Source: an uncultured Nitrospiraceae bacterium
GTDB taxonomy: Bacteria; Nitrospirota; Thermodesulfovibrionia; Thermodesulfovibrionales; Dissulfurispiraceae
Reading direction: 5' to 3'
Length of the DNA: 64,000 nt
Assembly: GCA_903822005.1 (NCBI GenBank)
Contig: CAIJNL010000002.1
Span: forward strand, 124,001-188,000
Under the pieces are notes generated by a model that was not told the origin of the DNA, did not search any database, and worked only from the letters and a program-made list of their open reading frames with translations. The stretch's first letter is position 1. Each line of letters opens with the position of its first letter. Below, in pieces: positions 27,579-36,461 of this stretch. The translations under genes were made by a program, and so were the position numbers.

Positions 27579-27992
27579 CTAATCGACTACCTCAAGCGTC
27601 CCGACCATGCCCTTATCTTTGTGACTCTCGAAAAAGAGCAGTTTCTTGTCACATGCGATCTCGTACTTTCCTGTTTTGGTTGGAGTAAATTTAATTACCT
27701 TCGGGTCAGTGCTCATACCTTCATTAAAATCTATCCCGGCCTCGGGGGCCTTCACGATGATATTGTGAGGAACCAGGCCCGACTCTCTTTTTATTTTCAT
27801 CTCAACAGGCACGTTCACCTTAACTACAATATAATTAGGATCAAAGAAATACGATCCGCCAAGCACCTCAACCCTCTGCACGCCGTCAGGGTCAACAGGA
27901 ACCACAATCCGTTTTTCTTCTCCTGAAGCAACACCTATCAAAAAAACTGTCGCGAGCAGCGCAACCATGATCAGACCATAAAGCTTTCTCAT
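27579..27992 (-). CDS. Cupredoxin-domain secreted protein
   Basis: A 137-aa protein with a signal peptide (residues 1-24, ending VASGEE). The plastocyanin-like copper ligands are all visible: His76 (VPHNI), Cys114 (EIACDKK), His124 and Met129 (ESHKDKGM). It is therefore probably a periplasmic type 1 copper electron carrier or copper-binding protein. The ATG at 27992 has a perfect AAGGAGG site; the longer frame from 28079 overlaps the neighbouring gene and is rejected. It lies 38 bp downstream of the DUF4079-like gene and probably in the same transcript. Confidence 0.85.
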   Translation of the reverse strand: MRKLYGLIMVALLATVFLIGVASGEEKRIVVPVDPDGVQRVEVLGGSYFFDPNYIVVKVNVPVEMKIKRESGLVPHNIIVKAPEAGIDFNEGMSTDPKVIKFTPTKTGKYEIACDKKLLFFESHKDKGMVGTLEVVD

Positions 27993-28030
27993 TTGTTCCT
28001 CCTTGTCTATCTGCCGATTATAAAAGTCCC

Positions 28031-28462
28031 TTAGAATAGTATCCCTATTCCAAGGAAGGCCTGAATACAATACACACAAAGTAATAACAAACCAATCCGG
28101 TAATGAATTGTTCTCCAGGACGAGTCAGTTCCTGTAATCTTCTTTGACACAAACAAAGCAGACATAAGCAGAAATGCCAGGGTCAATCCCAGGAAGGAAT
28201 GCCAGGGATATTTGAACAGGGCTCCGGTATCAAAATAAATAATTATGCATCCTGAAATAAAGCCCAAAACTCCCGCGAGTACCAGCATGGGGCCCAGTTT
28301 TCTGTGGGTTTTGATTACATTGAAAGCAGGCGGGTCACCAGCTTTTCTCCGTCTCCTTATTTTCAGGCCAAGCCATGCCTGGAATATCAGAAACATCAGT
28401 ATTGTCACATTGAACAATGCGTGAACGATTCTCATGTTCGCAATGAGCTCTCTTTTTTCCAT
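28031..28462 (-). CDS. DUF4079-like four-helix membrane protein (cytochrome b561-like)
   Basis: A 143-aa protein with four hydrophobic helices and histidines positioned within or near them (MRIVHALFN, KTHRKLGPM, PWHSFLGL, TIHYRIGLL), a pattern like b-type haem proteins of the b561/DUF4079 type. A redox role with the adjacent cupredoxin is plausible. No ribosome site precedes the ATG, and a -10-like TATACT lies only 6 nt upstream, so the mRNA may be leaderless. Confidence 0.7.
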   Translation of the reverse strand: MEKRELIANMRIVHALFNVTILMFLIFQAWLGLKIRRRRKAGDPPAFNVIKTHRKLGPMLVLAGVLGFISGCIIIYFDTGALFKYPWHSFLGLTLAFLLMSALFVSKKITGTDSSWRTIHYRIGLLLLCVYCIQAFLGIGILF

Positions 28463-28468
28463 ACAAAG

Positions 28469-28496
28469 AGTATATACATTATAGAGTCATAAGCAA
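28469..28496 (-). promoter_or_regulatory. Promoter of the DUF4079/cupredoxin genes
   Basis: On the minus strand TTGCTT (28491-28496) and TATACT (28469-28474) are separated by 16 nt. The -10 ends 6 nt before the ATG, which would place the transcript start at or next to the start codon. Confidence 0.5.
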
Positions 28497-28590
28497 GCCC
28501 GGCATCGGATAGCTTATGGCAAAATCTGTCTTCGAAGGCTCTGAACCCGGTATATAGATACTTTGATAAAAGGTTCATATTCTGTCGAAG

Positions 28591-28733
28591 CAGGCAAGGG
28601 TGGCCGACTCGAGGTCCCGGTGTTCCTTGCTTTAGATGATTAGCGGTCGATGCGTTCTGCGTCCTTAAGATAATGCGGTTGACAAGTTAAAGTGATCTCA
28701 TTCAGCGGGACAAGAGGCGGATACCCTTGCCTG
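28591..28733 (+). repeat. MITE-like inverted-repeat element, copy 2
   Basis: A 143-bp element with terminal inverted repeats CAGGCAAGGGT and its complement (11 bp perfect, about 20 bp with three mismatches). It shares with copy 1 the blocks GACTCGAGGTCCCGGTG.TTCCTTGC-like and TCTCATTCAGCGGGACAAGA, in the same order and orientation. It has no open reading frame. Confidence 0.8.
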
Positions 28734-28766
28734 TCATATTCCGGATGACTAATCTCAGAAATTGCT

Positions 28767-30197
28767 TTATCTTTTGATCTTCCCGCTAGCTGTTTTAGTA
28801 ATATGGTCGACAACCTCAAAATCCTTCGGCACCTTATATGATGCCAGCTTCTGGTAGCAGAACCTCCTGAGATCGTTCAAATCGAGACCGTCCGCCTTCC
28901 CCTCTTTTAACACAATTCTGGCCACAGGCAGCTGCCCGTATTGGGGATGACTCTGGCCATATACCAGTGACTCCTTTATGAACGGATGCTGATCCAGCAC
29001 AGCCTCGACCTCCGGGGCAAACACCTTCATCCCCATGAAATTTATCATGTCCTTGTCCCTGCCCCTGATAGACAGAAAACCATCCGCATCAATGCTTCCG
29101 AGGTCCCCGGTCCTGAACCAGCCGTCCTGCAATATCCGATCGCGGCCGCGCCATGGAGAGAAATAAGCTTCGAGCATTCCTTTTCCCTTCAGGTAAATCT
29201 CTCCTACTCCATCAGCATCCCTGTTCCGAAGTTCTATTTCATAACCGGGAAGCGGCCTGCCAACAGACCCTCTTCTGTCCCGTTCGGAGGGGAACTTTAT
29301 AAAGGGCAATCCCACCTCGATAATCCCGTATGCCTCCGCCAGTTCAATACCGAATTTCTTATTGAATTCCGACGCGATATTTTCCGGCAGCTTCATGGCA
29401 GTAGATACCGCCATGCGTATATTCGCCAGCGCATCAGGCGCGAGCTGACCCGAATTAGCGAGTACGCTGTAATGGAAAGGAGATGCATATATAAAGGTGC
29501 CTTTGTGCCGCATTACTCCGTCTATAAGGGATTCCGGAAACTGATGATTGCAGAGAATTATGGTAGCGCCCCTCCGCAGAAAAAGAAGGATAGAAACTAC
29601 AAAATGAAAACTCATCGAAAGGACCCACAGTATATTGTCCTGTGGCGTTATTGCAAGCCCCTTGTCAGCAGCATCAGTCCTGTCAACAATACCCTCGTGA
29701 CTGAGTACAATGCCTTTGCTGTCGCCGGTCGTCCCGGAACTGAAGCGGATGAAGGCAGGATTGATCTTATAATATTCATCGCAGGGCAGCTCCCCGATTT
29801 CTTTTTTGGCCAGATAAAACTCTTTCCGAAAAAGTCCGTCAGGGCTGAGCATGCGGGCTCCTTCCTGGCTGAACCTGCCTTTTTCGAAAATCAGGAAGTC
29901 CAGATCGATTTTGTCTATTATCTGCCTGATCTCGGTCTCAGTCTGGTCAGAAGATATAGGGACGATTACCGCATAAAGTGAAAGGACGGCCAGGCTGGTG
30001 ATAATATAGTCGATGCTGTCCGTGCCGAGTATTCCTACTCGCTGAAAGCGGGAGATGCCCTCTGATTTCAGCGAAAGAGCCAGTGTCGCGGTTATCTTTA
30101 AGAGCTCGTCATAGGTGATGCTGTCCGCTCCCTCGATTACCGCAGCCTTTGACGCGCACGGAGCTGATTCCTTCTGTATTACTTCAACAATATTCAT
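28767..30197 (-). CDS. ANL-superfamily acyl-CoA/ACP synthetase
   Basis: A 476-aa adenylate-forming enzyme with all core motifs: FSSGTTGDSKGIVLSH (P-loop), EAYGIIE (motif A5), GWFRTGDLG, RGRDKDMINF and the C-terminal catalytic Lys in TASGKIKR. It should activate a fatty or aromatic acid. It stands alone between MITE copy 2 and a beta-barrel gene, so context gives no substrate. It could supply the polyene pathway about 15 kb away, but nothing in the sequence shows this. No ribosome site is obvious before the ATG. Confidence 0.85.
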   Translation of the reverse strand: MNIVEVIQKESAPCASKAAVIEGADSITYDELLKITATLALSLKSEGISRFQRVGILGTDSIDYIITSLAVLSLYAVIVPISSDQTETEIRQIIDKIDLDFLIFEKGRFSQEGARMLSPDGLFRKEFYLAKKEIGELPCDEYYKINPAFIRFSSGTTGDSKGIVLSHEGIVDRTDAADKGLAITPQDNILWVLSMSFHFVVSILLFLRRGATIILCNHQFPESLIDGVMRHKGTFIYASPFHYSVLANSGQLAPDALANIRMAVSTAMKLPENIASEFNKKFGIELAEAYGIIEVGLPFIKFPSERDRRGSVGRPLPGYEIELRNRDADGVGEIYLKGKGMLEAYFSPWRGRDRILQDGWFRTGDLGSIDADGFLSIRGRDKDMINFMGMKVFAPEVEAVLDQHPFIKESLVYGQSHPQYGQLPVARIVLKEGKADGLDLNDLRRFCYQKLASYKVPKDFEVVDHITKTASGKIKR

Positions 30198-30248
30198 ATT
30201 AATCCGGCAAAAAAGATATCCAGGTCCATTAACTAAAGCGATACCTGT

Positions 30249-31007
30249 TTAAAACTTGAGAGTCACGCCGCCTATTGCAGTATGATTTACTTCTGGTCTG
30301 GTCAGACCGTATTTGTAGCCGGCGTTGAGCTCAATATTTTCTGATATCGAATAGACAATGCCGCCGAGAAGATAGCATACCGGGGTGTCCCAGCCCTTGT
30401 CCCGGTTGCGCATAGCCCCGATATCGGCCACCAGCTTCAGTTTTTTCATCAACTCATACTCGGCCGCAAAAGAAGCATGCCACAGGGAAATCTGCTCGTC
30501 AAGCTTGTTCTCATTTAATATATAACCGAAATTGACATGAAATTCGAACGGTTTAAGCTCCTTGGAAGCGATCAGATAGATACTGGCCCCAACCTTGCCG
30601 CTGCCAAGGCCGCGGTCCGAATCACCCGTTTGGAATGTGACCCCCGGCTTTATCGCCAGACCGAAACCTTCCACATCGAAGAATCTCCACTTTATCGCAA
30701 GGGATGCATCTCCAATCCCGTTCTCTTTTGATTTCGTATCCCCGTCCCGGGTCCATATCCACTGATAGGGCGCTCCTATCACTATGTCTACCTTATCAAT
30801 AAGTCCGTAACTCACCAGTACGCCGGCAGAAACGCTTTTCTGCACCACCCCTTTGTCCCTGTCATAGCCATACTGGCCGCCAATATCGATCTCAACCTTG
30901 CCCTTACCCTGAGTTTCGGCATCATCCGTTATAAGTGGCGGGCCGGCAAAAGCCATTCCTGAAAGCAGGAGATTGACAATCAAAATCATCAGAGTTTTTT
31001 TCAGCAT
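30249..31007 (-). CDS. Outer-membrane beta-barrel protein (Phenol_MetA_deg/transporter type)
   Basis: A 252-aa protein. A signal peptide (residues 1-21, ending GMAFA) is followed by GPPLITDDAETQGKGKVEI, the hallmark start of the MetA-pathway phenol-degradation-associated barrel family. Alternating strands run to a C-terminal phenylalanine (GGVTLKF), as expected for a BAM substrate. The ATG at 31007 has a GGGAG site 5 nt upstream, so I prefer it to the GTG two codons earlier. Function within the family is poorly defined; transport of small organics is the usual guess. Confidence 0.8.
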   Translation of the reverse strand: MLKKTLMILIVNLLLSGMAFAGPPLITDDAETQGKGKVEIDIGGQYGYDRDKGVVQKSVSAGVLVSYGLIDKVDIVIGAPYQWIWTRDGDTKSKENGIGDASLAIKWRFFDVEGFGLAIKPGVTFQTGDSDRGLGSGKVGASIYLIASKELKPFEFHVNFGYILNENKLDEQISLWHASFAAEYELMKKLKLVADIGAMRNRDKGWDTPVCYLLGGIVYSISENIELNAGYKYGLTRPEVNHTAIGGVTLKF

Positions 31008-31023
31008 ATACACTCCCGATCAA

Positions 31024-31052
31024 TTAAAATAAAAAAGCCATAAAGGCTCTTC
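31024..31052 (-). terminator. Rho-independent terminator-like hairpin in the leader of the barrel gene
   Basis: On the minus strand a 7-bp stem (one G-T pair) around AGCC/GGCT with a TTTAT loop is followed by a T-rich run (TTTTTTTATTTT). It lies between a TTGACA promoter (31121) and the barrel gene start (31007). A second hairpin built on AGACC/GGTCT precedes it. It may terminate the transglutaminase operon or act as an attenuator of the barrel gene. Confidence 0.55.
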
Positions 31053-31097
31053 TCAGACCTGCTGGTCTTGCTGAGGCCTTCGTGGCTCTGCGGTCTT

Positions 31098-31126
31098 ACA
31101 TTAACAGACATAATATTCTTTGTCAA
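31098..31126 (-). promoter_or_regulatory. Candidate promoter of the barrel gene
   Basis: On the minus strand a consensus TTGACA (31121-31126) is followed after 17 nt by TAATGT (31098-31103), a weak -10. The leader to the ATG would be about 85 nt and includes two hairpins. Confidence 0.5.
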
Positions 31127-31171
31127 GACAGTCGGCCATTCTGTAATAAATGCCGCAGAACCGCGCTGATG

Positions 31172-33100
31172 CTACATTTCGTCGAGCAGTTTTTCGAGCA
31201 ATACCCGCTCTTCTTTAGTGAATTTCCTGTCCCTGTAATAGACGGCCCCAAATTGGGCCGCAAATCCGACAGCCTTGTCCCTGAGCACAGGGTCATCAAT
31301 GCGGTCGGCAAATTCTTCAAGCCCTTCATAAGGCATCCTGGAATGGCCCCGCTTTTTCATTTTTTTAACAAATTCCGCGACCATTTTCTTCTCGACCGGC
31401 TTCCTGCGGGACAGCAAATAGAAGGCCGCTATGAGAAATAAAATCGCAGTCAGCATTAAACCGACCCCGGACACCATATCCCTTAGTGAAGGCATTGCAC
31501 GAAATGGAGACCGCATCACATCCCGGAGCCCGATGAACATCGTCATCTGTCTTTCCAGATCATACCCGATAATAACGGCGTTCCAGTAATAGTTTATGGA
31601 ATCTATAAAGAGCCTTATCTTCAATAATGCGTCCCTTTGTTCAGGACCGGCAGAAGTTACCGCGCCTCCAGGCGTTGGGTCAAGCCTTATCCATCCCTTG
31701 CCCTCTATATATGCCTCTACCCAGACATGTGCGTTATTCTGCGTAACGAGGTAATAGTTTCCGAAGTCAATGTAATACCCGCCCATATATCCGCCCACAA
31801 TCCGGGCCGGTATTCGCGAGAGCCGCAGCATTACAGCCATCGAAGAAGCGAAATATTCGCAATTGCCGTATTTATATTTGAGGAGAAAATCCTCCACAGG
31901 GTTCGGAGTTACAGGAAGAATTTTAAGCGAATAAGCAAACCCTCCGTCCCGCAGATAATGCAAAAAAGTTTGTGCCAATGCCTCACTTTTTTTGCCGGCT
32001 GAAAGTGAAGTGACAAGAGCCTTTACCCCGCTGAAATCACGGTCTGGGAGTTGAAGGTATCTGGTCCGGTCGATTTCTTCCTGCATCATCGTTTCTGTAA
32101 TTACAGAGAGAGCGCTATATTTAATACGCCTCTCTATATTCTGCCTTGCCGCTACGGTGACGTCTGCGGAAATCGTCGTATTTCTGTAATAAATGTTGAC
32201 CGGCTTGTCGAGAGCAAACAGATATTTATTCTCGTATGGCTCCAGATAGATAGTCTGGTAGACCCTCGGTCCTGAAACAGCGAAATTCCCCTGCCCCCTG
32301 GGTTCCTTATTCATGCTCTTCCAGGAAGTCCCGTCAAAATAGTCGAGCACAACGCCTCTCCAGTAAAGCATTCGGGGATCGATCCTTTTCATCTCGACCC
32401 TCAGGATGGCCGCCGAGTTTTCCTGTATCCCGGAAATTTCGCCGAGTTTTATGCTGTCAGAGAATCCGGCGCTCACCCCTGCCCTCGACAATATGTTCAG
32501 CATCGGAAAGCCTGTTCGTGGAAGGATGATAAATATGAGCGCCGTGACCGGAATCGATACAAGCGCAATCAGGAGAGCACGCGACACAATGCTCTTAAGG
32601 TCTCTGTTTGTGATCCTCATGCCTGCCTGCTGGGAATGAAAAGTCAGCAACACTATGCTGACAGGCAGAAGGAAAGCCTGGATTATCAGTATCAGGAGGA
32701 ACAGCATGTCAAGAGACAACAACGCCGACCCTGTAAGCAGAAACACTGCAAGAGTATAAATCTGGAGATAATCCCGGGCCTTTTTCTCTTCTATAAGCTT
32801 GACGGACAGCAGAATAAGCAGCATCTCTACAAGCGGGGTGGCGAAATCAGCGAGGCTGAGCCTGAGGGAATTCAGGACAACAAACAGGACAAGGGTGATA
32901 TTGAGCGCCGTCCTTGATATGACATATCTCTTGCGATACTCGAAATACAAAGCCAGTAAAAACATTGCGATGAAGAAAAGAGAAAAGGCAGGACCAATAT
33001 ATCGCACAACCGACAAAAAACTTATGATGCCGCCAATGTAGGTGCAGACATTCAGTGCACCCTCTGTCCTGATCGTGTAGACGCCTTTAATCGCTGCCAT
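31172..33100 (-). CDS. TgpA-type membrane transglutaminase-like protein
   Basis: A 642-aa protein with a cluster of N-terminal membrane helices (residues about 20-195), a large periplasmic region, a transglutaminase-like core with Cys414 (YGNCEYFASS), His458 (NNAHVWVEAY) and Asp474 (RLDPTP), and one C-terminal helix near 545-565. This is the TgpA/DUF3488 arrangement. It is encoded with DUF58 and MoxR genes, the standard trio. The exact substrate is unknown for the family. Its ATG overlaps the DUF58 gene by 14 nt. Confidence 0.88.
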   Translation of the reverse strand: MAAIKGVYTIRTEGALNVCTYIGGIISFLSVVRYIGPAFSLFFIAMFLLALYFEYRKRYVISRTALNITLVLFVVLNSLRLSLADFATPLVEMLLILLSVKLIEEKKARDYLQIYTLAVFLLTGSALLSLDMLFLLILIIQAFLLPVSIVLLTFHSQQAGMRITNRDLKSIVSRALLIALVSIPVTALIFIILPRTGFPMLNILSRAGVSAGFSDSIKLGEISGIQENSAAILRVEMKRIDPRMLYWRGVVLDYFDGTSWKSMNKEPRGQGNFAVSGPRVYQTIYLEPYENKYLFALDKPVNIYYRNTTISADVTVAARQNIERRIKYSALSVITETMMQEEIDRTRYLQLPDRDFSGVKALVTSLSAGKKSEALAQTFLHYLRDGGFAYSLKILPVTPNPVEDFLLKYKYGNCEYFASSMAVMLRLSRIPARIVGGYMGGYYIDFGNYYLVTQNNAHVWVEAYIEGKGWIRLDPTPGGAVTSAGPEQRDALLKIRLFIDSINYYWNAVIIGYDLERQMTMFIGLRDVMRSPFRAMPSLRDMVSGVGLMLTAILFLIAAFYLLSRRKPVEKKMVAEFVKKMKKRGHSRMPYEGLEEFADRIDDPVLRDKAVGFAAQFGAVYYRDRKFTKEERVLLEKLLDEM

Positions 33101-33977
33101 ACAATGCGAGCCCCTTCAGCATAGAGATCTTGCCGGACCCCGGCTCTCCCATGCCGCCCCTGCTGTCAGGCGTGCCGTAGACCGTGCTGCCGATCCTGAG
33201 CCCTACCGGGATGTTGAGCCTGAAACTCCGGATGATATGGTAGGTAACGCATGAGATCCTTTCTTCAATATCCTCTATCGCAAGATTATCGAAGTCGATT
33301 ATAAGGGGCCTGTGAGAAAGAGAAGAGAGCTCCTTTGTCTTGAGTTCGCCGGTCCTGGCGGTCGCCTTCCAGTGAATATATTTTTTGGGGTCTCCGTAGC
33401 GGTATTCCCTAATTGAAAGGATCTCTGCCTCATAGCCGGTCCTGTCTATTGTGGTTTCACCGCGTGATCTCTTCTCATCGGAAAAAATCGACGTCAGGGA
33501 ACATTTTTTTGCTGCAGGGAAGACTATTACCTCAAGCGGCACATCAAGACGCCGGAATCTTGTGAAAAAATTAAACGGGAAGACTGATGCCACATAAATA
33601 TTTTCTATGCGATGGACGCCCCTGCGGTCAAATTTCATACTGATCAGCCCGCTTATGGAACCTTTTCTTGCGACGACAGGAAAGAGGGTCTCCGCGTCGG
33701 CAATCCTGATCCTGATCAGGAAGGAAGGTGAGAATTTCTTGTCGTTATGAACAACCAGCTTTACTGGTGTGATCGAGCCGGCATAAACCTCAGCCGGCAT
33801 TTCGAACTCGACACGCAGTCCCCTTATATTACGCAGCCCAAAAAAACCTGAGATTCCCATAAAGCCCAGAAGGACCGAGACAACCAGATAAACGAGGTTG
33901 TTGCCTGTGTTTACCGCGGAAAAGCCGAGAAATAAGGTAAGGGCAATATATACCCAGCCGGCCCTGGTGATTTTTAT
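33087..33977 (-). CDS. DUF58 protein with an unusual start codon
   Basis: DUF58 family protein, about 296 aa if read from 33977. The first ATG is at 33860, but the frame stays open upstream and encodes the usual DUF58 beginning: ITRAGWVYIALTLFLGF, then NTGNNLVYLV, two membrane helices that the short version would partly lose. No ATG, GTG or TTG exists in that extension. The most natural start is ATA at 33977-33975, which overlaps the MoxR stop as TAATA; one base change would restore the TAATG junction common elsewhere in this window. The cytosolic part has the DUF58 core (REYRYGDPKKYIHWKATAR). It partners MoxR and the transglutaminase. Confidence 0.75.
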   Translation of the reverse strand: MKITRAGWVYIALTLFLGFSAVNTGNNLVYLVVSVLLGFMGISGFFGLRNIRGLRVEFEMPAEVYAGSITPVKLVVHNDKKFSPSFLIRIRIADAETLFPVVARKGSISGLISMKFDRRGVHRIENIYVASVFPFNFFTRFRRLDVPLEVIVFPAAKKCSLTSIFSDEKRSRGETTIDRTGYEAEILSIREYRYGDPKKYIHWKATARTGELKTKELSSLSHRPLIIDFDNLAIEDIEERISCVTYHIIRSFRLNIPVGLRIGSTVYGTPDSRGGMGEPGSGKISMLKGLALYGSD

Positions 33978-34900
33978 TACGCCGGGACCGCGATGCCTTC
34001 GATGATCGATTTTATGATCTCCTTCCTGTCAACATGTTCGTACTCTTCTTTTGCGATAATCCTGTGGGGGATGGTATATTCGGCAAGCTCCCTTATGTCT
34101 TCAGGAATGACATAGTCCCTGCCGCTGAAAAAGGCCTTTGCCTTTGCGGTCGAGTTGATCGCAAGCACTCCGCGCGTCGAAATCCCTGCCAGCAGATGCT
34201 TGTTGTTGCGCGTAGCCTCGACTATGTCGAGGATGTAATCGAGTATCTTGTCCGACATATAAACTTTCTCGCGAATTGCATCCTGAATCTTCAGCACTTC
34301 ATCCCTGGACAAAACAGGCTTGATCGAATAAAGGTCTTCACGCCTGCTGCCGGACGTGAGGATCTCCTTTTCAGCCTGTCTAGAGGCATACCCGATGCTG
34401 ATCTTCATGGTAAAACGGTCGAGCTGCGATTCGGGAAGAGGAAAAGTGCCGAACTGCTCAACAGGGTTCTGCGTGGCTATAACAAAGAAAGGCCTGACCA
34501 GGTTATACGTCTTGCCCTCAATAGTAGTCTGCTTCTCTCCCATGGCCTCAAGCAGCGCGCTCTGCGTCTTTGGGGTGGCCCTGTTTACCTCATCGACCAG
34601 CACTATATTGTTAAATACAGGGCCCTGATGGAATTCAAACGCCCCGGTATTCTTATTGAAGATAGAGACCCCCGTTATATCACTCGGCAGCAGGTCACTG
34701 GTGCACTGTATCCTGCCAAAGCTTAGCCCGAGCGCCTTGGCTATGCCTATAGCAAGGGTCGTCTTGCCGAGGCCGGGCAGGTCTTCTATAAGCAGATGGC
34801 CACGCGAAAAAAAAGAGATAAGGGCCAGCTTCAACGCCTTTGATTTGCCATGCAGATATTCAGAAAGTAAACCGATTATCTCTTCGCTCTTGTTATTCAT
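33977..34900 (-). CDS. MoxR-family AAA ATPase
   Basis: A 307-aa AAA+ protein. Walker A is in DLPGLGKTTLAIGIA (residues about 38-50) and Walker B in IVLVDEVNRATPKTQ. The sensor region shows FVIATQNPVEQFGTFPLP, a MoxR signature. MoxR proteins act as chaperones for metal-site or complex assembly together with DUF58/VWA proteins. First gene of the minus-strand trio. AGAGGG lies immediately before the ATG and GGTGG further upstream. Confidence 0.92.
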   Translation of the reverse strand: MNNKSEEIIGLLSEYLHGKSKALKLALISFFSRGHLLIEDLPGLGKTTLAIGIAKALGLSFGRIQCTSDLLPSDITGVSIFNKNTGAFEFHQGPVFNNIVLVDEVNRATPKTQSALLEAMGEKQTTIEGKTYNLVRPFFVIATQNPVEQFGTFPLPESQLDRFTMKISIGYASRQAEKEILTSGSRREDLYSIKPVLSRDEVLKIQDAIREKVYMSDKILDYILDIVEATRNNKHLLAGISTRGVLAINSTAKAKAFFSGRDYVIPEDIRELAEYTIPHRIIAKEEYEHVDRKEIIKSIIEGIAVPA

Positions 34901-34959
34901 CCCTCTGCGCCACCCGCCTCGCGTACGATATTAATTACTCTATTATTATATAATGAATC

Positions 34960-36120
34960 ATGGATAAGATACTTCTAAGACGTCCCGGCAGGGTGTTGGC
35001 AGGCCACAACTGGATATTCTCAAACGAACTCGCCTCAAGTCCGAAAAAATTTGCACCGGGTTCGCTCATCGAGGTCCGGGGAATGAAAGACGAGTTTATC
35101 GGAATAGGATATATCAATCCGAACTCTCTGATAGCAATACGGCTGCTCACCAGAAAGCCCGAAACAATTGACAGCGATTTTTTTAGGAACAGGATCATCG
35201 GGGCCCTTGAATACAGGAAATCGCTCGGCATACAGGGCGATTCATTCAGGGCCGTATTCAGCGAAGGCGACTTTCTTCCGGGCCTGATCGTTGACAAGTA
35301 CGGTGACTGCCTCGTGCTCCAGTTCCTTACTTACGGGATGGAGGCGATGAAAGAGATCATAATCCCCCTTCTCGATGAAATATTGGCGCCCTCCTCCATA
35401 GTGCTGAAAAACGACAGCCAGAGCCGCACTCTTGAGGGCTTGCCTGCATACAAGGAATTGATAAAGGGCTCTCTCGACAAACTGCCCCTGATACATGAAG
35501 GCAGGGTATCTTTTGAAATCGATCCGCTTACAGGCCAAAAGACCGGATTCTTCCTTGATCAGAGGGAAAACAGACTGGCATTCGCAGAGATGGTCCATGA
35601 AGGAGTCGGTCTCGACCTGTTCTGTTACAGCGGGGCTTGGGGATTGCAGGCCGCGAAAAAAGGGTTGAAAGTTAAGTTTGTTGATGACTCCGAACCGGCG
35701 CTGGCACAGGTGCGGCTGAATGCAAAGCGAAATGATCTGGAGGATAATTGTGATTATCTGAAAGCGGATGTATTCAACTTTCTTGCGGATGAGGTCAAGG
35801 CCTGCAGAAAATATGATTTTATTGTGCTCGACCCTCCTGCATTCGTTAAGAACAAGCTCAAGATAAGAGAGGCCCTGCGCGGATACCGCGAGATCAATTC
35901 GCTCGCGATGCAGCTGCTCAATGAGGGCGGAATGCTCGCCACCTCTTCGTGTTCTTATCACGTTGACAGGGCAACCTTCATTGAGATGCTCAGGGATTCT
36001 GCCAGGGACTCGCGCAGGCAATTCAGGCTGGTGGACTATCGCTTGCAGGGGCGCGATCATCCGGTGCTTCTCTCAATGCCCGAGACAGAATATCTCAAGT
36101 GCGCGTTCCTGCGGTTTTAA
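34960..36120 (+). CDS. RlmI-like class I rRNA methyltransferase
   Basis: A 386-aa protein. The N-terminal PUA domain (1-75; RRPGRVLAGHNWIFSNE) is followed by a Rossmann SAM-binding domain with LDLFCYSGAWGLQAAKKG, the acidic end DDSEPAL, the catalytic-region motif LDPPAFVKNK and TSSCSYHV. This is the RlmI/YccW family of 23S rRNA m5C methyltransferases. TATAAT at 34949-34954 sits 5 nt before the ATG and there is no ribosome site, so a leaderless transcript is possible. It is transcribed divergently from moxR across 59 bp. Confidence 0.87.
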   Translation: MDKILLRRPGRVLAGHNWIFSNELASSPKKFAPGSLIEVRGMKDEFIGIGYINPNSLIAIRLLTRKPETIDSDFFRNRIIGALEYRKSLGIQGDSFRAVFSEGDFLPGLIVDKYGDCLVLQFLTYGMEAMKEIIIPLLDEILAPSSIVLKNDSQSRTLEGLPAYKELIKGSLDKLPLIHEGRVSFEIDPLTGQKTGFFLDQRENRLAFAEMVHEGVGLDLFCYSGAWGLQAAKKGLKVKFVDDSEPALAQVRLNAKRNDLEDNCDYLKADVFNFLADEVKACRKYDFIVLDPPAFVKNKLKIREALRGYREINSLAMQLLNEGGMLATSSCSYHVDRATFIEMLRDSARDSRRQFRLVDYRLQGRDHPVLLSMPETEYLKCAFLRF

Positions 36121-36128
36121 TATAATCT

Positions 36129-36274
36129 CAGGCAAGTGTAGCCGCCTCTTGTCTCGCTGAATGAGATTACTTTCACTAATCAACCGCATTAACAAAAAGG
36201 CGCAGATCATTTTAACCATGCAGGATCGAAAGGAAGGTCACACCGAGACGGCATGTCGGCCACACTTTCCTGCC
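36129..36274 (-). repeat. MITE-like inverted-repeat element, copy 3
   Basis: About 146 bp in inverted orientation relative to copies 1 and 2. It carries CTCTTGTCTCGCTGAATGAG at the left and GGAAGGTCACACCGAGAC further right, the complements of the two family blocks. The ends pair imperfectly (AAGTGTAGCCG near the left, the complement of AAAGTGTGGCCG near the right). Confidence 0.75.
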
Positions 36275-36461
36275 ATGGACAGAAATATGGATGCCATAAG
36301 CCGGCTTCGGAGGCGATAGGATCGATGGCTAGCCGCAGTCGTTGAGTCACTACGCCGAAAATAGAAACTATTCATTTCAGTTCCTGATTTATACGAAGCT
36401 TCATGCGCTTATTTGGCGACGGCACTGTCTGAAAGACGCACAATGCTATATACTGCTCAGT

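Larger units (their letters stand above)
28463..28766. other. 304-bp intergenic region with MITE copy 2
   Basis: It contains the promoter of the DUF4079-like gene at its left end (28469-28496), the MITE-like element at 28591-28733, and 33 bp before the stop of the minus-strand ligase gene. I see nothing else recognisable. Confidence 0.6.

Noticed and set aside
35242-36060. 272-codon minus-strand frame opposite the RlmI-like gene
   Set aside because: Shadow of a clear methyltransferase gene.
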